Assembly (NCBI RefSeq): GCF_002632725.1
Contig: NZ_NJAI01000008.1
Coordinates: 59,981 to 123,980 of the forward strand
Source: Xenorhabdus hominickii
Lineage (GTDB): Bacteria; Pseudomonadota; Gammaproteobacteria; Enterobacterales; Enterobacteriaceae
Length of the DNA stretch: 64,000 bases
Direction: 5' to 3'
Shown here in pieces: positions 18,213 through 27,964 of the stretch; position 1 is the stretch's first letter; the number at the start of each line of letters is the position of its first letter. The notes beneath the pieces are model-generated. The model did not search any database, was not told the DNA's origin, and worked only from the letters and a program-made list of their open reading frames with translations. The translations under genes were made by a program, and so were the position numbers.

Positions 18213-18662
18213 TTACATTTCGCTTTCTTCATCCAAATCGGCTTGAGAATGATTCCCGATAGCAATAAATTCATCCAGCAACCTTAAAAGTTGAGTTAAC
18301 TTTTCTGGAGAAAAGGCTTCTTCAATCGCCTTATACCCCTCATCAATCAGCCCTTTGGCCTGCTCATAGAGTTCTTGGCCTGCCGGTGTCAAAGACACAT
18401 ACAGCTTACGCTGATCATTCATAGGCTTCAGACGGAAAATAAGCCCATCACGCTCCATGCGCGTTAGAATGCCCGTTAGACTTGGGCGCAGGATGCAGGT
18501 GAGGCAAGCCAGATCATGAAAATCAATCGAACGGCTACTCGCAAGTACTCGAATAATACGCCATTGTTGCTCAGTTAAATTATAGCTCTTCAGAATAGGC
18601 CGAAAAAAACCCATCGCGGTTTCGCGCGCTTGAAGTAATGCAATTGTCAAGGATTCATGCAT
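18213..18662 (-). CDS. hpaR: MarR-family regulator HpaR of homoprotocatechuate degradation
   Basis: A 149-residue winged-helix repressor. The MarR DNA-binding region runs ~35-100 (LTEQQWRIIRVLASSRSIDF, PSLTGILTRMERDGLI, then the wing NDQRKLYVSLTPAGQELYEQ). In E. coli HpaR represses the hpaGEDF operon and itself and is relieved by the aromatic substrates; its position divergent from hpaG1 supports the same role. No strong Shine-Dalgarno precedes the ATG at 18662. The ~386-bp intergenic region to hpaG1 carries several AT-rich palindromes. Confidence 0.92.
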   Translation of the reverse strand: MHESLTIALLQARETAMGFFRPILKSYNLTEQQWRIIRVLASSRSIDFHDLACLTCILRPSLTGILTRMERDGLIFRLKPMNDQRKLYVSLTPAGQELYEQAKGLIDEGYKAIEEAFSPEKLTQLLRLLDEFIAIGNHSQADLDEESEM

Positions 18663-18989
18663 AAGTAAAGGGGACTCTTTAGTTAATAGTTAACCATTCT
18701 CTATAAATTTTAACGCGTACGTTATTTATTATAGATAACATAAACAACAAAAAGACTAACACGCTCATAATCATCCACAAAGAAAAAATATTTCAACATT
18801 AACAAATAAATAAAATTATTCCGCCATGAAAAGTTAATATAAAGTTAAACTTAAAGCCAAATGACCTCACTTAAAAATATAACAATCTGATATTTATGTA
18901 GTAAAAATAACCTCTGGCAGCCTCATGTTACATAGATCACAATTAAACTTAACAATTACGTTAACATATTGAAGATTTGCACCATATGA

Positions 18990-19009
18990 TTTATTAATAT
19001 ATTAATAAA
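18990..19009. promoter_or_regulatory. Perfect 20-bp palindrome upstream of hpaG1 (HpaR operator candidate)
   Basis: TTTATTAATATATTAATAAA is a perfect palindrome 40 bp before the hpaG1 ATG. A near copy (ATTAATACATTAATAA, ~18102-18117) lies on the other side of hpaR. MarR proteins bind short AT-rich palindromes of this kind. TTAAC-rich half-sites (GTTAACATATTGAA, ~18960-18973) are an alternative. Confidence 0.45.
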
Positions 19010-19048
19010 CACCCAGCGATATGTCATTCAGGTTTCAAGGAGTTGTCA

Positions 19049-19681
19049 ATGAAAGGCACTGTCTTTGCCGTTGCTCTCAACCATACTAGCCAAGTCAAAC
19101 TCTGGCATGAAAAGTTTCACGAATCACCTTATAAAACACCACCTAAAACTCCAATTTGGTTTATCAAACCCCGCAATACCGTGGTGGGTTCAGGTGATGT
19201 GATCCCTTATCCTCTCGGGGAAACAGTACAAAGTGGCGCAACTCTGGCACTTGTGATAGGAAAAACCGCACGCAAAGTTTCTGCTCAAGATGCGGTTCAC
19301 TACATTGCAGGCTACGCATTAGCCAATGAAATCAGCCTGCCAGAAACATCATTTTACCGCCCCGCCATTAAAGAAAAATGCCGGGATGGCTTTTGTCCGA
19401 TAGGCCAAATGGTCAAGGCCAGTTCTGTGGAATCACTCGATATCGTCACTGAACTCAACGGTCAAGAAGTGGACCGCTGGTCAACCAACGATCTTATCCT
19501 TTCAGCATCAAAGCTACTGGCTGCATTAAGTGAATTTGCCACATTAAAAGCAGGCGATGCCATTCTGCTGGGAACCCCTCACCGGCGCGTGACTCTCCAC
19601 CCTACCGATCACGTCACCATCAAGGCTGAAGGCTTTCCGGATTTGGAGAACACGGTTGAACTGACAGAAGGTCATCTATGA
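19049..19681 (+). CDS. hpaG1: 4-hydroxyphenylacetate degradation isomerase/decarboxylase, HpaG1 subunit
   Basis: A 210-residue protein of the fumarylacetoacetate hydrolase (FAH) fold, matching the N-terminal half of E. coli HpaG. HpaG decarboxylates 5-oxo-pent-3-ene-1,2,5-tricarboxylate (OPET) and isomerises the product. Family stretches are TPIWFIKPRNTVVGSG, GATLALVIGKTARKVSAQDA and GDAILLGTPHRRVTLHPTD. The frame opens at a TTG at 19043 that touches the Shine-Dalgarno AAGGAG; the ATG at 19049 is the start. The stop overlaps the hpaG2 start (ATGA), so the two halves are coupled. Confidence 0.9.
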   Translation: MKGTVFAVALNHTSQVKLWHEKFHESPYKTPPKTPIWFIKPRNTVVGSGDVIPYPLGETVQSGATLALVIGKTARKVSAQDAVHYIAGYALANEISLPETSFYRPAIKEKCRDGFCPIGQMVKASSVESLDIVTELNGQEVDRWSTNDLILSASKLLAALSEFATLKAGDAILLGTPHRRVTLHPTDHVTIKAEGFPDLENTVELTEGHL

Positions 19682-20442
19682 AACATGCCAAAATTCGCTA
19701 TCTGGACCAAGATTTGGATGTCACGGTTGATGAGCAAGAAAATATCCTTCTGCCTGATGGCAGTACCGTAAGCAGTGACGCTATGGTATGGCTTCCACCT
19801 GCCAACGGAACCTTGTTTGCATTGGGGCTGAATTATGCTGATCATGCAACAGAGCTGGAGTTTAAGCCACCAGAAGAGCCTCTGGTATTCATCAAAGCTG
19901 CCAATAGCTTAACGGGCCACCGTCAAGTTTCCATCCGCCCTGATAATGCGGAATACATGCATTATGAAGCTGAATTAGTTGTGGTGATTGGTAAACCCGC
20001 CCACAAAATTTCCCAAGAAAATGCAATGGATTATGTTGCTGGCTATACCATTTGTAACGATTACGCAGTCCGTGATTATTTAGAGAATTACTATCGCCCC
20101 AACTTGCGTGTAAAAAGCCGCGATACGCTTACCCCGATTGGGCCGTGGATCATGGATAAAAATCACATCACCGATCCCCATAACTTGACTCTAAGAACAT
20201 GGGTGAATGGTGAGTTGCGTCAGCAAGGTACAACCGCCGATTTGATCTTCAACATTCCTTTCCTGATCACCTATCTCAGCGATTTCATGACATTACAACC
20301 GGGTGACATGATTGCCACGGGAACGCCCAAAGGGCTATCTAATGTTGTTGTGGGGGACGAAGTCATTGTCGAAGTCGAAGGGATTGGGCGTCTGGTGAAT
20401 CACATTATCAGCCAGCAAGAATATGAGGAGCGTTTGTCATGA
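19678..20442 (+). CDS. hpaG2: 4-hydroxyphenylacetate degradation isomerase/decarboxylase, HpaG2 subunit
   Basis: A 254-residue FAH-fold protein matching the C-terminal half of E. coli HpaG. The metal and substrate region is intact: LGLNYADHATELEFKPPEEP, YEAELVVVIGKPAHKIS (acidic metal ligands), GYTICNDYAVRDYL and GDMIATGTPKGLSNV. It probably carries the active site and pairs with HpaG1. It overlaps hpaG1 and hpaE by 4 bp each (ATGA), implying translational coupling. Confidence 0.92.
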   Translation: MKHAKIRYLDQDLDVTVDEQENILLPDGSTVSSDAMVWLPPANGTLFALGLNYADHATELEFKPPEEPLVFIKAANSLTGHRQVSIRPDNAEYMHYEAELVVVIGKPAHKISQENAMDYVAGYTICNDYAVRDYLENYYRPNLRVKSRDTLTPIGPWIMDKNHITDPHNLTLRTWVNGELRQQGTTADLIFNIPFLITYLSDFMTLQPGDMIATGTPKGLSNVVVGDEVIVEVEGIGRLVNHIISQQEYEERLS

Positions 20443-21905
20443 CCACGATTAATCATTGGATCAACGGCAAGAACGTTGGCAGTAAAAATTACTTCGAAAC
20501 GATTAACCCCGCAACGGGTGACGTGCTGGCTGAAGTGGCTTCCGGCGGGCAGGAAGAGATTGATCAAGCTGTTGCTGCCGCTAAAGACGCTTTTCCAAAA
20601 TGGGCAAATACTCCCATGAAAGAACGTGCTCGTCTGATGTGCCGTTTGGGAGAGTTGATCGACCAGAATGTTCCTGATATTTCAGCGATGGAAACCAAGG
20701 ATACCGGCCTCCCCATTCACCAGACACAAAATGTACTGATCCCACGCGCATCACAAAACTTCAATTTCTTTGCTGAAATTTGCCAGCAAATGAACGGGCG
20801 CACTTATCCCGTCGATGACAAGATGCTCAACTATACACTGATCCAGCCTGTCGGGGTTTGTGCGTTGATCTCTCCGTGGAATGTGCCTTTTATGACAGCA
20901 ACGTGGAAAGTTGCACCTTGTCTCGCACTGGGCAATACAGCTGTTTTGAAGATGTCCGAACTTTCCCCACTGACAGCCAACCGTCTGGGAGAATTGGCAC
21001 TGGAAGCGGGTATTCCCTCTGGGGTGCTGAATGTGGTACAGGGCTACGGTAACACGGCGGGGGATGCGCTGGTAAGACATCATGATGTCCGCGCCATCTC
21101 TTTCACGGGGGGAACAGCGACAGGTCGCCTGATCATGCAAAATGCCGGCCTAAAAAAATATTCTATGGAGCTGGGCGGAAAATCCCCTGTCCTGATTTTT
21201 GAAGATGCAGATATTGAACGCGCCTTGGATGCTGCTCTTTTCACTATTTTCTCCCTTAATGGCGAACGCTGCACAGCAGGTTCCCGTATTTTCATTCAAG
21301 AAAGTATCTATCCCGAATTCGTCAAACGCTTTGCCGAACGCGCTAACCGGTTGCGGGTCGGCGATCCCCAAGATCCCAATACTCAAGTGGGTAGTTTGAT
21401 CAGTCAACAACACTGGGAAAAAGTCTCCAATTATATCCGTCTGGGGATTGAGGAAGGGGCAACATTGCTGGCGGGAGGCCCAAATAAACCAGCCGATTTG
21501 CCTGCTCATGTGAAAAATGGTCACTTCCTGCGTCCTACCGTGATGGCCGATGTCGATAACCATATGCGTGTGGCACAAGAAGAAATTTTCGGCCCCGTTG
21601 CTTGTCTGTTGCCGTTCAAAACCGAAGAAAACGGGCTGCGTATGGCCAATGATGTGGAATATGGTCTGGCCTCCTATATCTGGACACAAGATGTCAGCAA
21701 AGTTTTGCGCCTGGCACGCGGTATTGAAGCCGGCATGGTATTCGTTAACTCCCAGAATGTTCGCGATCTTCGCCAGCCATTCGGTGGCGTAAAAGCCTCT
21801 GGTGTAGGACGTGAAGGCGGGGAATACAGTTTTGACGTATTTGCCGAAGTGAAAAACGTCTGTATCTCAATGGGAGATCACCCTATTCCTCGTTGGGGTG
21901 TCTAG
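20439..21905 (+). CDS. hpaE: 5-carboxymethyl-2-hydroxymuconate semialdehyde dehydrogenase HpaE
   Basis: Oxidises the HpaD ring-cleavage product (CHMS) to the acid with NAD. It is 488 residues of the ALDH superfamily with intact catalytic features: GVCALISPWNVPFMTATWKV, SFTGGTATGR, general-base Glu in SMELGGKSPVLIF, nucleophile Cys in LNGERCTAGSRIF, and the C-terminal EEIFGPVACLLPF. Usual length for HpaE. The 4-bp overlap with hpaG2 and the hpaD ATG 8 bp after its stop place it in the operon core. Confidence 0.93.
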   Translation: MTTINHWINGKNVGSKNYFETINPATGDVLAEVASGGQEEIDQAVAAAKDAFPKWANTPMKERARLMCRLGELIDQNVPDISAMETKDTGLPIHQTQNVLIPRASQNFNFFAEICQQMNGRTYPVDDKMLNYTLIQPVGVCALISPWNVPFMTATWKVAPCLALGNTAVLKMSELSPLTANRLGELALEAGIPSGVLNVVQGYGNTAGDALVRHHDVRAISFTGGTATGRLIMQNAGLKKYSMELGGKSPVLIFEDADIERALDAALFTIFSLNGERCTAGSRIFIQESIYPEFVKRFAERANRLRVGDPQDPNTQVGSLISQQHWEKVSNYIRLGIEEGATLLAGGPNKPADLPAHVKNGHFLRPTVMADVDNHMRVAQEEIFGPVACLLPFKTEENGLRMANDVEYGLASYIWTQDVSKVLRLARGIEAGMVFVNSQNVRDLRQPFGGVKASGVGREGGEYSFDVFAEVKNVCISMGDHPIPRWGV

Positions 21906-21913
21906 GAGAATTT

Positions 21914-22780
21914 ATGGGAAAGTTAGCGTTAGCAGCGAAAATTACACACGTCCCCTCTATGTACCTGTCCGAATTACCGGGCAAGCATCACGGTTGCCGA
22001 CAAAGCGCTATTGATGGACACAAAGAAATCAGTCGTCGTTGCCGTGAAATGGGCGTCGATACGATCATTGTGTTCGATACCCATTGGCTGGTTAACAGTG
22101 CCTATCATATTAACTGTACGGACCATTTCTCCGGCATCTATACCAGTAATGAATTGCCGCATTTTATCCGCGATATGACCTACGAATACGACGGTAATCC
22201 TGAACTTGGCCGGATGATTGCAGAAGAAGCTCGCCAGATGAGTGTTCGGGCACAATCACACGAGATCCAAAGCCTGAAACTGGAATATGGCACACTGGTG
22301 CCAATGCGCTATATGAATAGCGACCGCCATTTCAAGGTGATTTCAATTTCTGCTTTTTGCACTGTCCACGCGTTTGAAGACAGCCGCAAACTGGGAGAGG
22401 CGATTTTACGGGCGATTGAGAAATACGATGGCACAGTTGCAGTGTTGGCAAGTGGTTCGCTATCCCACAGTTTTATTGAGGATCAACGCGCTGAAGGGGG
22501 GATGAACAGTTATACCCGTGAGTTTGATGAACAGATGGATCGCCGTGTCGTGCAGCTTTGGAAAGAAGGCCAATTTAAGGAATTTTGCAAGATGCTGCCT
22601 GAATATGCGCAATATTGCCGTGGTGAAGGCAATATGCACGATACCGTGATGCTGCTTGGCCTGCTCGGCTGGGACAAATATGACGGTAAAGTGGAGTTTC
22701 TGACGGAGCTGTTCGCCAGCTCAGGAACAGGGCAAGTTAACGCGGTTTTCCCATTACCAGACCATGCTGTTTACAAATGA
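21914..22780 (+). CDS. hpaD: 3,4-dihydroxyphenylacetate 2,3-dioxygenase HpaD
   Basis: Extradiol cleavage of homoprotocatechuate to CHMS using ferrous iron. It is 288 residues of the LigB-type class III extradiol dioxygenases (THVPSMYLSELPGKHHGCRQ at the N-terminus, IVFDTHWLVNSAYH, VLASGSLSHSF). Candidate iron ligands are the N-terminal His residues and a downstream Glu, as in the family. The frame opens at a TTG at 21893 inside hpaE; the ATG at 21914, after AGGAGA, is the start. Confidence 0.93.
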   Translation: MGKLALAAKITHVPSMYLSELPGKHHGCRQSAIDGHKEISRRCREMGVDTIIVFDTHWLVNSAYHINCTDHFSGIYTSNELPHFIRDMTYEYDGNPELGRMIAEEARQMSVRAQSHEIQSLKLEYGTLVPMRYMNSDRHFKVISISAFCTVHAFEDSRKLGEAILRAIEKYDGTVAVLASGSLSHSFIEDQRAEGGMNSYTREFDEQMDRRVVQLWKEGQFKEFCKMLPEYAQYCRGEGNMHDTVMLLGLLGWDKYDGKVEFLTELFASSGTGQVNAVFPLPDHAVYK

Positions 22781-22805
22781 ATCCCGTACCTGACAGGAAA
22801 AAACC

Positions 22806-23195
22806 ATGCCACACTTTTATACTGAATGTACCGAAAATATCCGTGAATCCGCCAAGTTGCCGGAATTATTTGCCAAAGTGAATCAGGCGCTGGCCGATAC
22901 GGGCATTTTCCCTCTGGGCGGTATCCGCAGCCGTGCCATTTGGTTAGATACGTGGCAAATGGCTGATGGTCAACAAGATTACGCGTTTGTCCATATGACA
23001 TTGAAAATCGGTGCCGGGCGTAGCCTCGAAGATAGACAAAAAGTCGGAGAAATGTTGTTTGCTTTAATTAAGGCACATTTTACCGATTTGATGGCTCAGC
23101 GTTATCTGGGGCTTTCCTTCACCATGGAAGAGCTCGATCCTACGCTGAATTACAAATCCAATAACGTGCATGACCTGTTTAAGACAAAAGAATAA
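22806..23195 (+). CDS. hpaF: 5-carboxymethyl-2-hydroxymuconate delta-isomerase HpaF
   Basis: A 129-residue tautomerase-related isomerase acting on 5-carboxymethyl-2-hydroxymuconate before HpaG. Family sequence is clear: MPHFYTECTENIRE with the N-terminal Pro after Met (the catalytic proline of this superfamily), FPLGGIRSRAIW, VHMTLKIGAGRSLEDRQKVG and LSFTMEELDPTLNYKSNNVH. It follows hpaD by 25 bp. Confidence 0.93.
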   Translation: MPHFYTECTENIRESAKLPELFAKVNQALADTGIFPLGGIRSRAIWLDTWQMADGQQDYAFVHMTLKIGAGRSLEDRQKVGEMLFALIKAHFTDLMAQRYLGLSFTMEELDPTLNYKSNNVHDLFKTKE

Positions 23196-23258
23196 CGACT
23201 ATAGATGGCATAATTAGGCACATTGCAGTTCACCTTTTTGTTAAGTAAAGAGGAAATC

Positions 23259-24731
23259 ATGACAAATCATCTGGATACATCACTACTGCGCCAACAGGCT
23301 TATATCAATGGTCAGTGGGTTGATGCAAAAAATAAGGCGACTTTTGCAGTCACTAATCCCGCCAACGGTGAAATAATTGTCAATGTCAGTGATGTCGGCG
23401 CCGAAGAGACACAATATGCCATTGAAGCTGCCCACAATGCCCTTCCTGCATGGAAAGCACTGACCTCCAAACAACGCAGCCAAAAACTCAAGCAGTGGTT
23501 TCACCTGATTATGGAAAACCAAACTGCTTTAGCTGAAATTATGAGTGCTGAACAAGGCAAATCACACCAAGAAGCAATGGGAGAAATCGCTTATGGTGCT
23601 AGCTTTATCGAATGGTTTGCGGAAGAAGCCAAACGTATTTATGGCGAAACCATTCCTTCTCCAATGCCGGGTCGTCGCCTCTCCACTATCAAACAACCGA
23701 TTGGTGTCGTTGCTGCGATCACACCGTGGAATTTTCCTAATGCGATGATCACCCGTAAAGTTGGTCCTGCTCTGGCTGCGGGTTGTACTGTGGTACTGAA
23801 ACCTGCGGCTGAAACGCCTCTCTCTGCGCTGGCTCTGGCCGTATTAGCAGAACAAGCGGGCATTCCGGCGGGCGTTTTGAACATCGTAACCGGAGTGGAT
23901 GCCAAAACGATTGGCAAAGTTCTGACTTCAAGCCCTATCGTACGCAAACTTTCGTTTACGGGGTCGACTCGTATTGGCAAATTATTAATGGCACAAAGCG
24001 CGGATACCGTAAAAAAACTCTCCCTCGAATTGGGAGGCAACGCGCCCTTTATCGTGTTTGATGATGCTGACCTTGATGCCGCCGTGGAAGGAGCTATGAG
24101 CGCTAAGTTCCGTAATAGCGGGCAAACTTGTGTTTGTGCCAACCGTATTCTGGTACAGGAAGGTATTTATGACGCTTTCGCGGAACGTCTGGTACACGCG
24201 GTTAAACAACTTAAAGTCGGGCCTGCCAGTGACAGGGCATCACAACAAGGGCCACTGATTAATCAGGCGGCAGTGGAGAAAGTGCAAGCGCATATCAGTG
24301 ATGCAGTTTCCAACGGTGCTCGTATTCTGGCTGGCGGTAAATCTCATGCACTCGGTGGCCAATTCTTTGAGCCAACGGTATTGGCGGATGTTACTGAATC
24401 CATGCTTGTTGCCCACGAAGAAACATTCGGCCCATTGGCGCCGCTGCTCAAATTCCGTGATGAAGAAGAAGCGATTCGTATTGCTAATAACACGGAATTT
24501 GGTCTGGCTGCTTATTTCTATTCCCGCGATATTGGCCGGATTTACCGTGTAGCGGAAGCGTTGGAAAGCGGTATGGTAGGCATCAATGAAGGGATAATTT
24601 CCAACGAAGTTGTTCCATTTGGTGGTATCAAACAATCGGGGCTGGGGCGCGAAGGTTCACGTTACGGGATCGAAGATTATCTGGAAGTGAAATACCTCTG
24701 TTTCGGAGGATTAGAAGCTAAAGGAGCTTAA
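23259..24731 (+). CDS. NAD(P)-dependent succinate-semialdehyde dehydrogenase inside the hpa operon
   Basis: A 490-residue ALDH most like GabD/Sad. Motifs: GVVAAITPWNFPNAMITRKV, SFTGSTRIGK, general-base Glu in SLELGGNAPFIVFDDADLD, nucleophile Cys in NSGQTCVCANRIL, and VPFGGIKQSGLGREGS. Succinate semialdehyde is the HpaI product, so this enzyme would finish the route to succinate. E. coli hpaGEDFHI lacks such a gene at this position. The frame opens at a TTG at 23223; the ATG at 23259 after AAGAGGAAATC is the start. hpaH begins 6 bp later. Confidence 0.88.
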   Translation: MTNHLDTSLLRQQAYINGQWVDAKNKATFAVTNPANGEIIVNVSDVGAEETQYAIEAAHNALPAWKALTSKQRSQKLKQWFHLIMENQTALAEIMSAEQGKSHQEAMGEIAYGASFIEWFAEEAKRIYGETIPSPMPGRRLSTIKQPIGVVAAITPWNFPNAMITRKVGPALAAGCTVVLKPAAETPLSALALAVLAEQAGIPAGVLNIVTGVDAKTIGKVLTSSPIVRKLSFTGSTRIGKLLMAQSADTVKKLSLELGGNAPFIVFDDADLDAAVEGAMSAKFRNSGQTCVCANRILVQEGIYDAFAERLVHAVKQLKVGPASDRASQQGPLINQAAVEKVQAHISDAVSNGARILAGGKSHALGGQFFEPTVLADVTESMLVAHEETFGPLAPLLKFRDEEEAIRIANNTEFGLAAYFYSRDIGRIYRVAEALESGMVGINEGIISNEVVPFGGIKQSGLGREGSRYGIEDYLEVKYLCFGGLEAKGA

Positions 24732-24737
24732 CTCTCT

Positions 24738-25541
24738 ATGCTACAGCAAGACGTCGTATCACAGCTTGCACGCCGTTTACATCAGGCAGAAAAAAATCGT
24801 GAGCAAATCCGTCAAATCTCATTGGACTATCCAGAGATAACGATTGAAGATGCTTACGCCATTCAGCGTGAATGGGTAAATTTAAAAATCACGGAAGGTC
24901 GGGTTCTCAAGGGACATAAAATCGGCCTGACGTCTAAGGCCATGCAAGCCAGTTCGCAAATCGATGAACCGGATTATGGTGCCCTGTTGGATGATATGTT
25001 TTTTCAAGATGGCAGTGACATTTCTTGCGAACGCTTTATCGTGCCGCGTATTGAGGTTGAGCTGGCCTTCGTACTGGCAAAACCGCTGAGTGGCCCAAAC
25101 TGCACGTTATTTGATGTATATAACGCGACAGATTATGTCATTCCGGCACTGGAGTTGATCGATGCTCGCTGTCATAACATTGATCCCGACACCCAGCGGC
25201 CGCGTAAGGTGTTCGATACAATTTCTGATAATGCCGCCAATGGCGGTGTCATTATGGGAGGAAGGCCGATCAGACCGGATGAACTGGATCTGCGTTGGGT
25301 CAGTGCTCTGCTCTATCGCAATGGTGTGATTGAAGAGTCCGGCGTAGCGGCTGCGGTTCTCAATCATCCCGCCAATGGTGTGGCGTGGCTTGCCAATAAA
25401 CTGGCACCACATGGTGTACAACTTGAAGCGGGTCAGATCATTCTGGCAGGTTCTTTCACCCGGCCAGTTCCTGCCCGCAAAGGTGATACCTTTCATGTGG
25501 ATTATGGTGTCTTAGGCTCTATTAGTTGCCGTTTTGTTTAG
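24738..25541 (+). CDS. hpaH: 2-oxo-hept-4-ene-1,7-dioate hydratase HpaH
   Basis: Hydrates 2-oxo-hept-4-ene-1,7-dioate to the 4-hydroxy compound, using a divalent metal. It is 267 residues of the FAH-related hydratase/decarboxylase family (as MhpD). Recognisable stretches: [70 protein letters not shown] and the C-terminal [20 protein letters not shown]. It follows the semialdehyde dehydrogenase by 6 bp. Confidence 0.93.
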   Translation: MLQQDVVSQLARRLHQAEKNREQIRQISLDYPEITIEDAYAIQREWVNLKITEGRVLKGHKIGLTSKAMQASSQIDEPDYGALLDDMFFQDGSDISCERFIVPRIEVELAFVLAKPLSGPNCTLFDVYNATDYVIPALELIDARCHNIDPDTQRPRKVFDTISDNAANGGVIMGGRPIRPDELDLRWVSALLYRNGVIEESGVAAAVLNHPANGVAWLANKLAPHGVQLEAGQIILAGSFTRPVPARKGDTFHVDYGVLGSISCRFV

Positions 25542-25607
25542 AGTCCGCGGTCTTAAAGAAGTCGTCATGTAACAACAGGAAAAATAAGCCGGAAATAAGG
25601 TGAAACC

Positions 25608-26411
25608 ATGGATCTGTTAACAAATAGATTTAAACAAGCACTGAAAGCTGGGCATCCACAAATCGGGTTATGGCTTGGTCTATGCAGTGGATACAGCGCA
25701 GAAATTTTAGCAGGTACGGGATTTGATTGGCTATTGATTGATGGTGAACATGCCCCCAATGATATCCCCACTATTCTTGCCCAGCTACAGGGCATTGCCC
25801 CCTATCCAAGCCAGCCTGTTGTTCGTCCCGCCTGGAATGATCCCGTAATGATCAAACAGTTGTTGGATATTGGTGCCCAAACATTGTTGATCCCGATGGT
25901 TCAGAATGCGGAACAAGCACACCAAGCTGTTCGGGCAACGCGCTATCCACCTGCGGGTATTCGTGGCATCGGCAGTTCGCTGGCGAGGGCTTCACGCTGG
26001 AACCGTATTCCTGATTATCTGTCCCGTGCTAATGACGAAATATGTGTGTTAGTACAGGTAGAAACACGCGAAGCACTGCAAAATCTGCCAGAAATAGCGG
26101 CAGTGGAAGGTGTTGATGGCGTGTTTATCGGCCCCGCCGATCTCAGTGCCGATATGGGACATACAGGCAATCCGCAACATCCTGACGTTAAAGCCGCGAT
26201 TGAACAGGCCATAGGTCAGATCAAAGCAGCGGGCAAAGCAGCGGGTATTTTAATGACTCATATTGATTCGGCGGAGCACTATCTCAATCTGGGTGCATCG
26301 TTTGTTGCCGTAGGTGTTGATACGACTTTGCTCATCACGGCAGCTAACACGTTAGCCGCGCATTTTGGCAAAAATCAGGGGCAAGGCACATCATCCCCCA
26401 ACGTTTATTAA
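25608..26411 (+). CDS. hpaI: 4-hydroxy-2-oxoheptanedioate aldolase HpaI
   Basis: Retro-aldol cleavage to pyruvate and succinate semialdehyde. It is 267 residues, a class II pyruvate aldolase of the HpcH/HpaI family. Family features: [20 protein letters not shown] with the following HAPND (catalytic His), [30 protein letters not shown] (metal Glu) and [13 protein letters not shown] (metal Asp). It ends with a Q/G-rich tail. A 13-bp hairpin follows before hpaX. Confidence 0.94.
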   Translation: MDLLTNRFKQALKAGHPQIGLWLGLCSGYSAEILAGTGFDWLLIDGEHAPNDIPTILAQLQGIAPYPSQPVVRPAWNDPVMIKQLLDIGAQTLLIPMVQNAEQAHQAVRATRYPPAGIRGIGSSLARASRWNRIPDYLSRANDEICVLVQVETREALQNLPEIAAVEGVDGVFIGPADLSADMGHTGNPQHPDVKAAIEQAIGQIKAAGKAAGILMTHIDSAEHYLNLGASFVAVGVDTTLLITAANTLAAHFGKNQGQGTSSPNVY

Positions 26412-26448
26412 GCACTCATTACTGACCAAGCACTACGGCCTATTACCC

Positions 26449-26478
26449 TATATCCGCCCTCTTTCGAGGGCGGATATA
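26449..26478 (+). terminator. Intra-operon hairpin between hpaI and hpaX
   Basis: TATATCCGCCCTC and GAGGGCGGATATA make a perfect 13-bp stem with a TTTC loop and no U-tract. It probably attenuates read-through or protects the 3' end of the upstream mRNA. hpaX may have its own promoter in 26480-26570. Confidence 0.55.
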
Positions 26479-26581
26479 TAGTGCAAATATTGAACGTGAT
26501 ATCTGCCATTACAGTTGAATTTTCTAATAATGCATTTCCTAATAACGTATCTCCTAATAACTATAAAAAAAGGGAACGACA

Positions 26582-27964
26582 ATGAGCATTTCACCTGACA
26601 CAAATTCACAATCAGACAATCCGCCCGCCTCCCCCAAAAAACTTACCGTTCAGCAACAAAGTGTCATCAATAAATTATTTCGACGCCTGATTTTATTTCT
26701 ATTTGTTTTGTTTGTGTTCTCTTTTCTCGACCGCATCAATATTGGTTTTGCTGGTTTGACGATGGGAAAAGATCTCGGCTTAACATCCACAATGTTTGGT
26801 CTGGCAGCCACGCTATTTTATGCCACTTACGTGATTTTCGGCATTCCCAGCAATGTGATGCTGGGTATTGTGGGTGCCCGCCGCTGGATTGCCACTATTA
26901 TGGTGTTGTGGGGCATTGCCTCGACGGCCACCATGTTTGCCACTGGCCCTACGAGCTTATATATCCTGCGTATGCTAGTCGGGATCGCGGAAGCTGGCTT
27001 TTTACCGGGTATTTTGGTCTACCTGACTTATTGGTTTCCGGCCTACTATCGCGCTCGTGCTAATGCGCTGTTTATGATCGCCATGCCCGTAACAATGGCC
27101 TTTGGCTCACTGATCTCCGGTTATATTCTGGAAATGGACGGCATCTGGAATCTGCATGGCTGGCAATGGCTGTTCTTGCTGGAAGGCTTTCCTTCCGTAC
27201 TGCTCGGTTTTGTTGTCTGGTTCTATCTGGATGATTCGCCAGAAAAAGCCAAGTGGCTGACTCAAGAAGATAAGCAATGCCTTCAGGAAATGATGGAGAG
27301 CGATAAGCTTTCGCAAATACAACCCAATGAGAATACCCGACAACAAACCAGCTTATGGCGCGAGGTATTTACTCCCATTGTGCTGATGTATACCTTCGCT
27401 TATTTCTGCCTTACCAATACCCTCAGCGCCATTAATATCTGGACGCCCCAAATTATGCAGAGTTTCAATCAGGGAAGCAGCCATGTTGTCATCGGCATTC
27501 TAACTGCTATTCCACAATTCTGTACGATTTTGGGCATGATTTACTGGAGCCGCCGTTCAGATCGTCTGCAAGAACGAAAAATTCACACTACCCTACCTTA
27601 TTTATTCGCCGCTACAGGCTGGATTTTAACTTCCCTGACCGATAACAGCATGGTGCAACTGCTGGGGATCATTATGGCGTCTACCGGATCGTTTACAGCC
27701 ATGACCATATTCTGGACAACACCGGATCAATCCATCAGCTTGCGCGCCCGTGCAGTGGGGATCGCCGTGATCAATGCCACGGGAAATGTGGGTTCGGCTG
27801 TCAGCCCGTTGCTGATTGGCTGGCTGAAAGACCAAACCGGCAGTTTCAACGCGGGGCTTTATTTCGTCGCTGGATTACTGATCATCGGTGCATTAATGGT
27901 ATTACTGATCCCGATGAAATATGCAAAACCACAATGGAGTGAAAAAAATGACAGCCGCTCATAA
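26582..27964 (+). CDS. hpaX: MFS 4-hydroxyphenylacetate permease HpaX
   Basis: A 460-residue major facilitator of the anion:cation symporter family with about 12 membrane segments. Typical features: FLDRINIGFAGLTMGKDLGL in the first helix/loop, GIAEAGFLPGILVYLTYWFP and LDDSPEKAKWLTQEDK at the central loop. HpaX imports 4-hydroxyphenylacetate in E. coli, and the position between hpaI and hpaA matches E. coli gene order. Its 3' end overlaps the hpaA start. Confidence 0.92.
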   Translation: MSISPDTNSQSDNPPASPKKLTVQQQSVINKLFRRLILFLFVLFVFSFLDRINIGFAGLTMGKDLGLTSTMFGLAATLFYATYVIFGIPSNVMLGIVGARRWIATIMVLWGIASTATMFATGPTSLYILRMLVGIAEAGFLPGILVYLTYWFPAYYRARANALFMIAMPVTMAFGSLISGYILEMDGIWNLHGWQWLFLLEGFPSVLLGFVVWFYLDDSPEKAKWLTQEDKQCLQEMMESDKLSQIQPNENTRQQTSLWREVFTPIVLMYTFAYFCLTNTLSAINIWTPQIMQSFNQGSSHVVIGILTAIPQFCTILGMIYWSRRSDRLQERKIHTTLPYLFAATGWILTSLTDNSMVQLLGIIMASTGSFTAMTIFWTTPDQSISLRARAVGIAVINATGNVGSAVSPLLIGWLKDQTGSFNAGLYFVAGLLIIGALMVLLIPMKYAKPQWSEKNDSRS

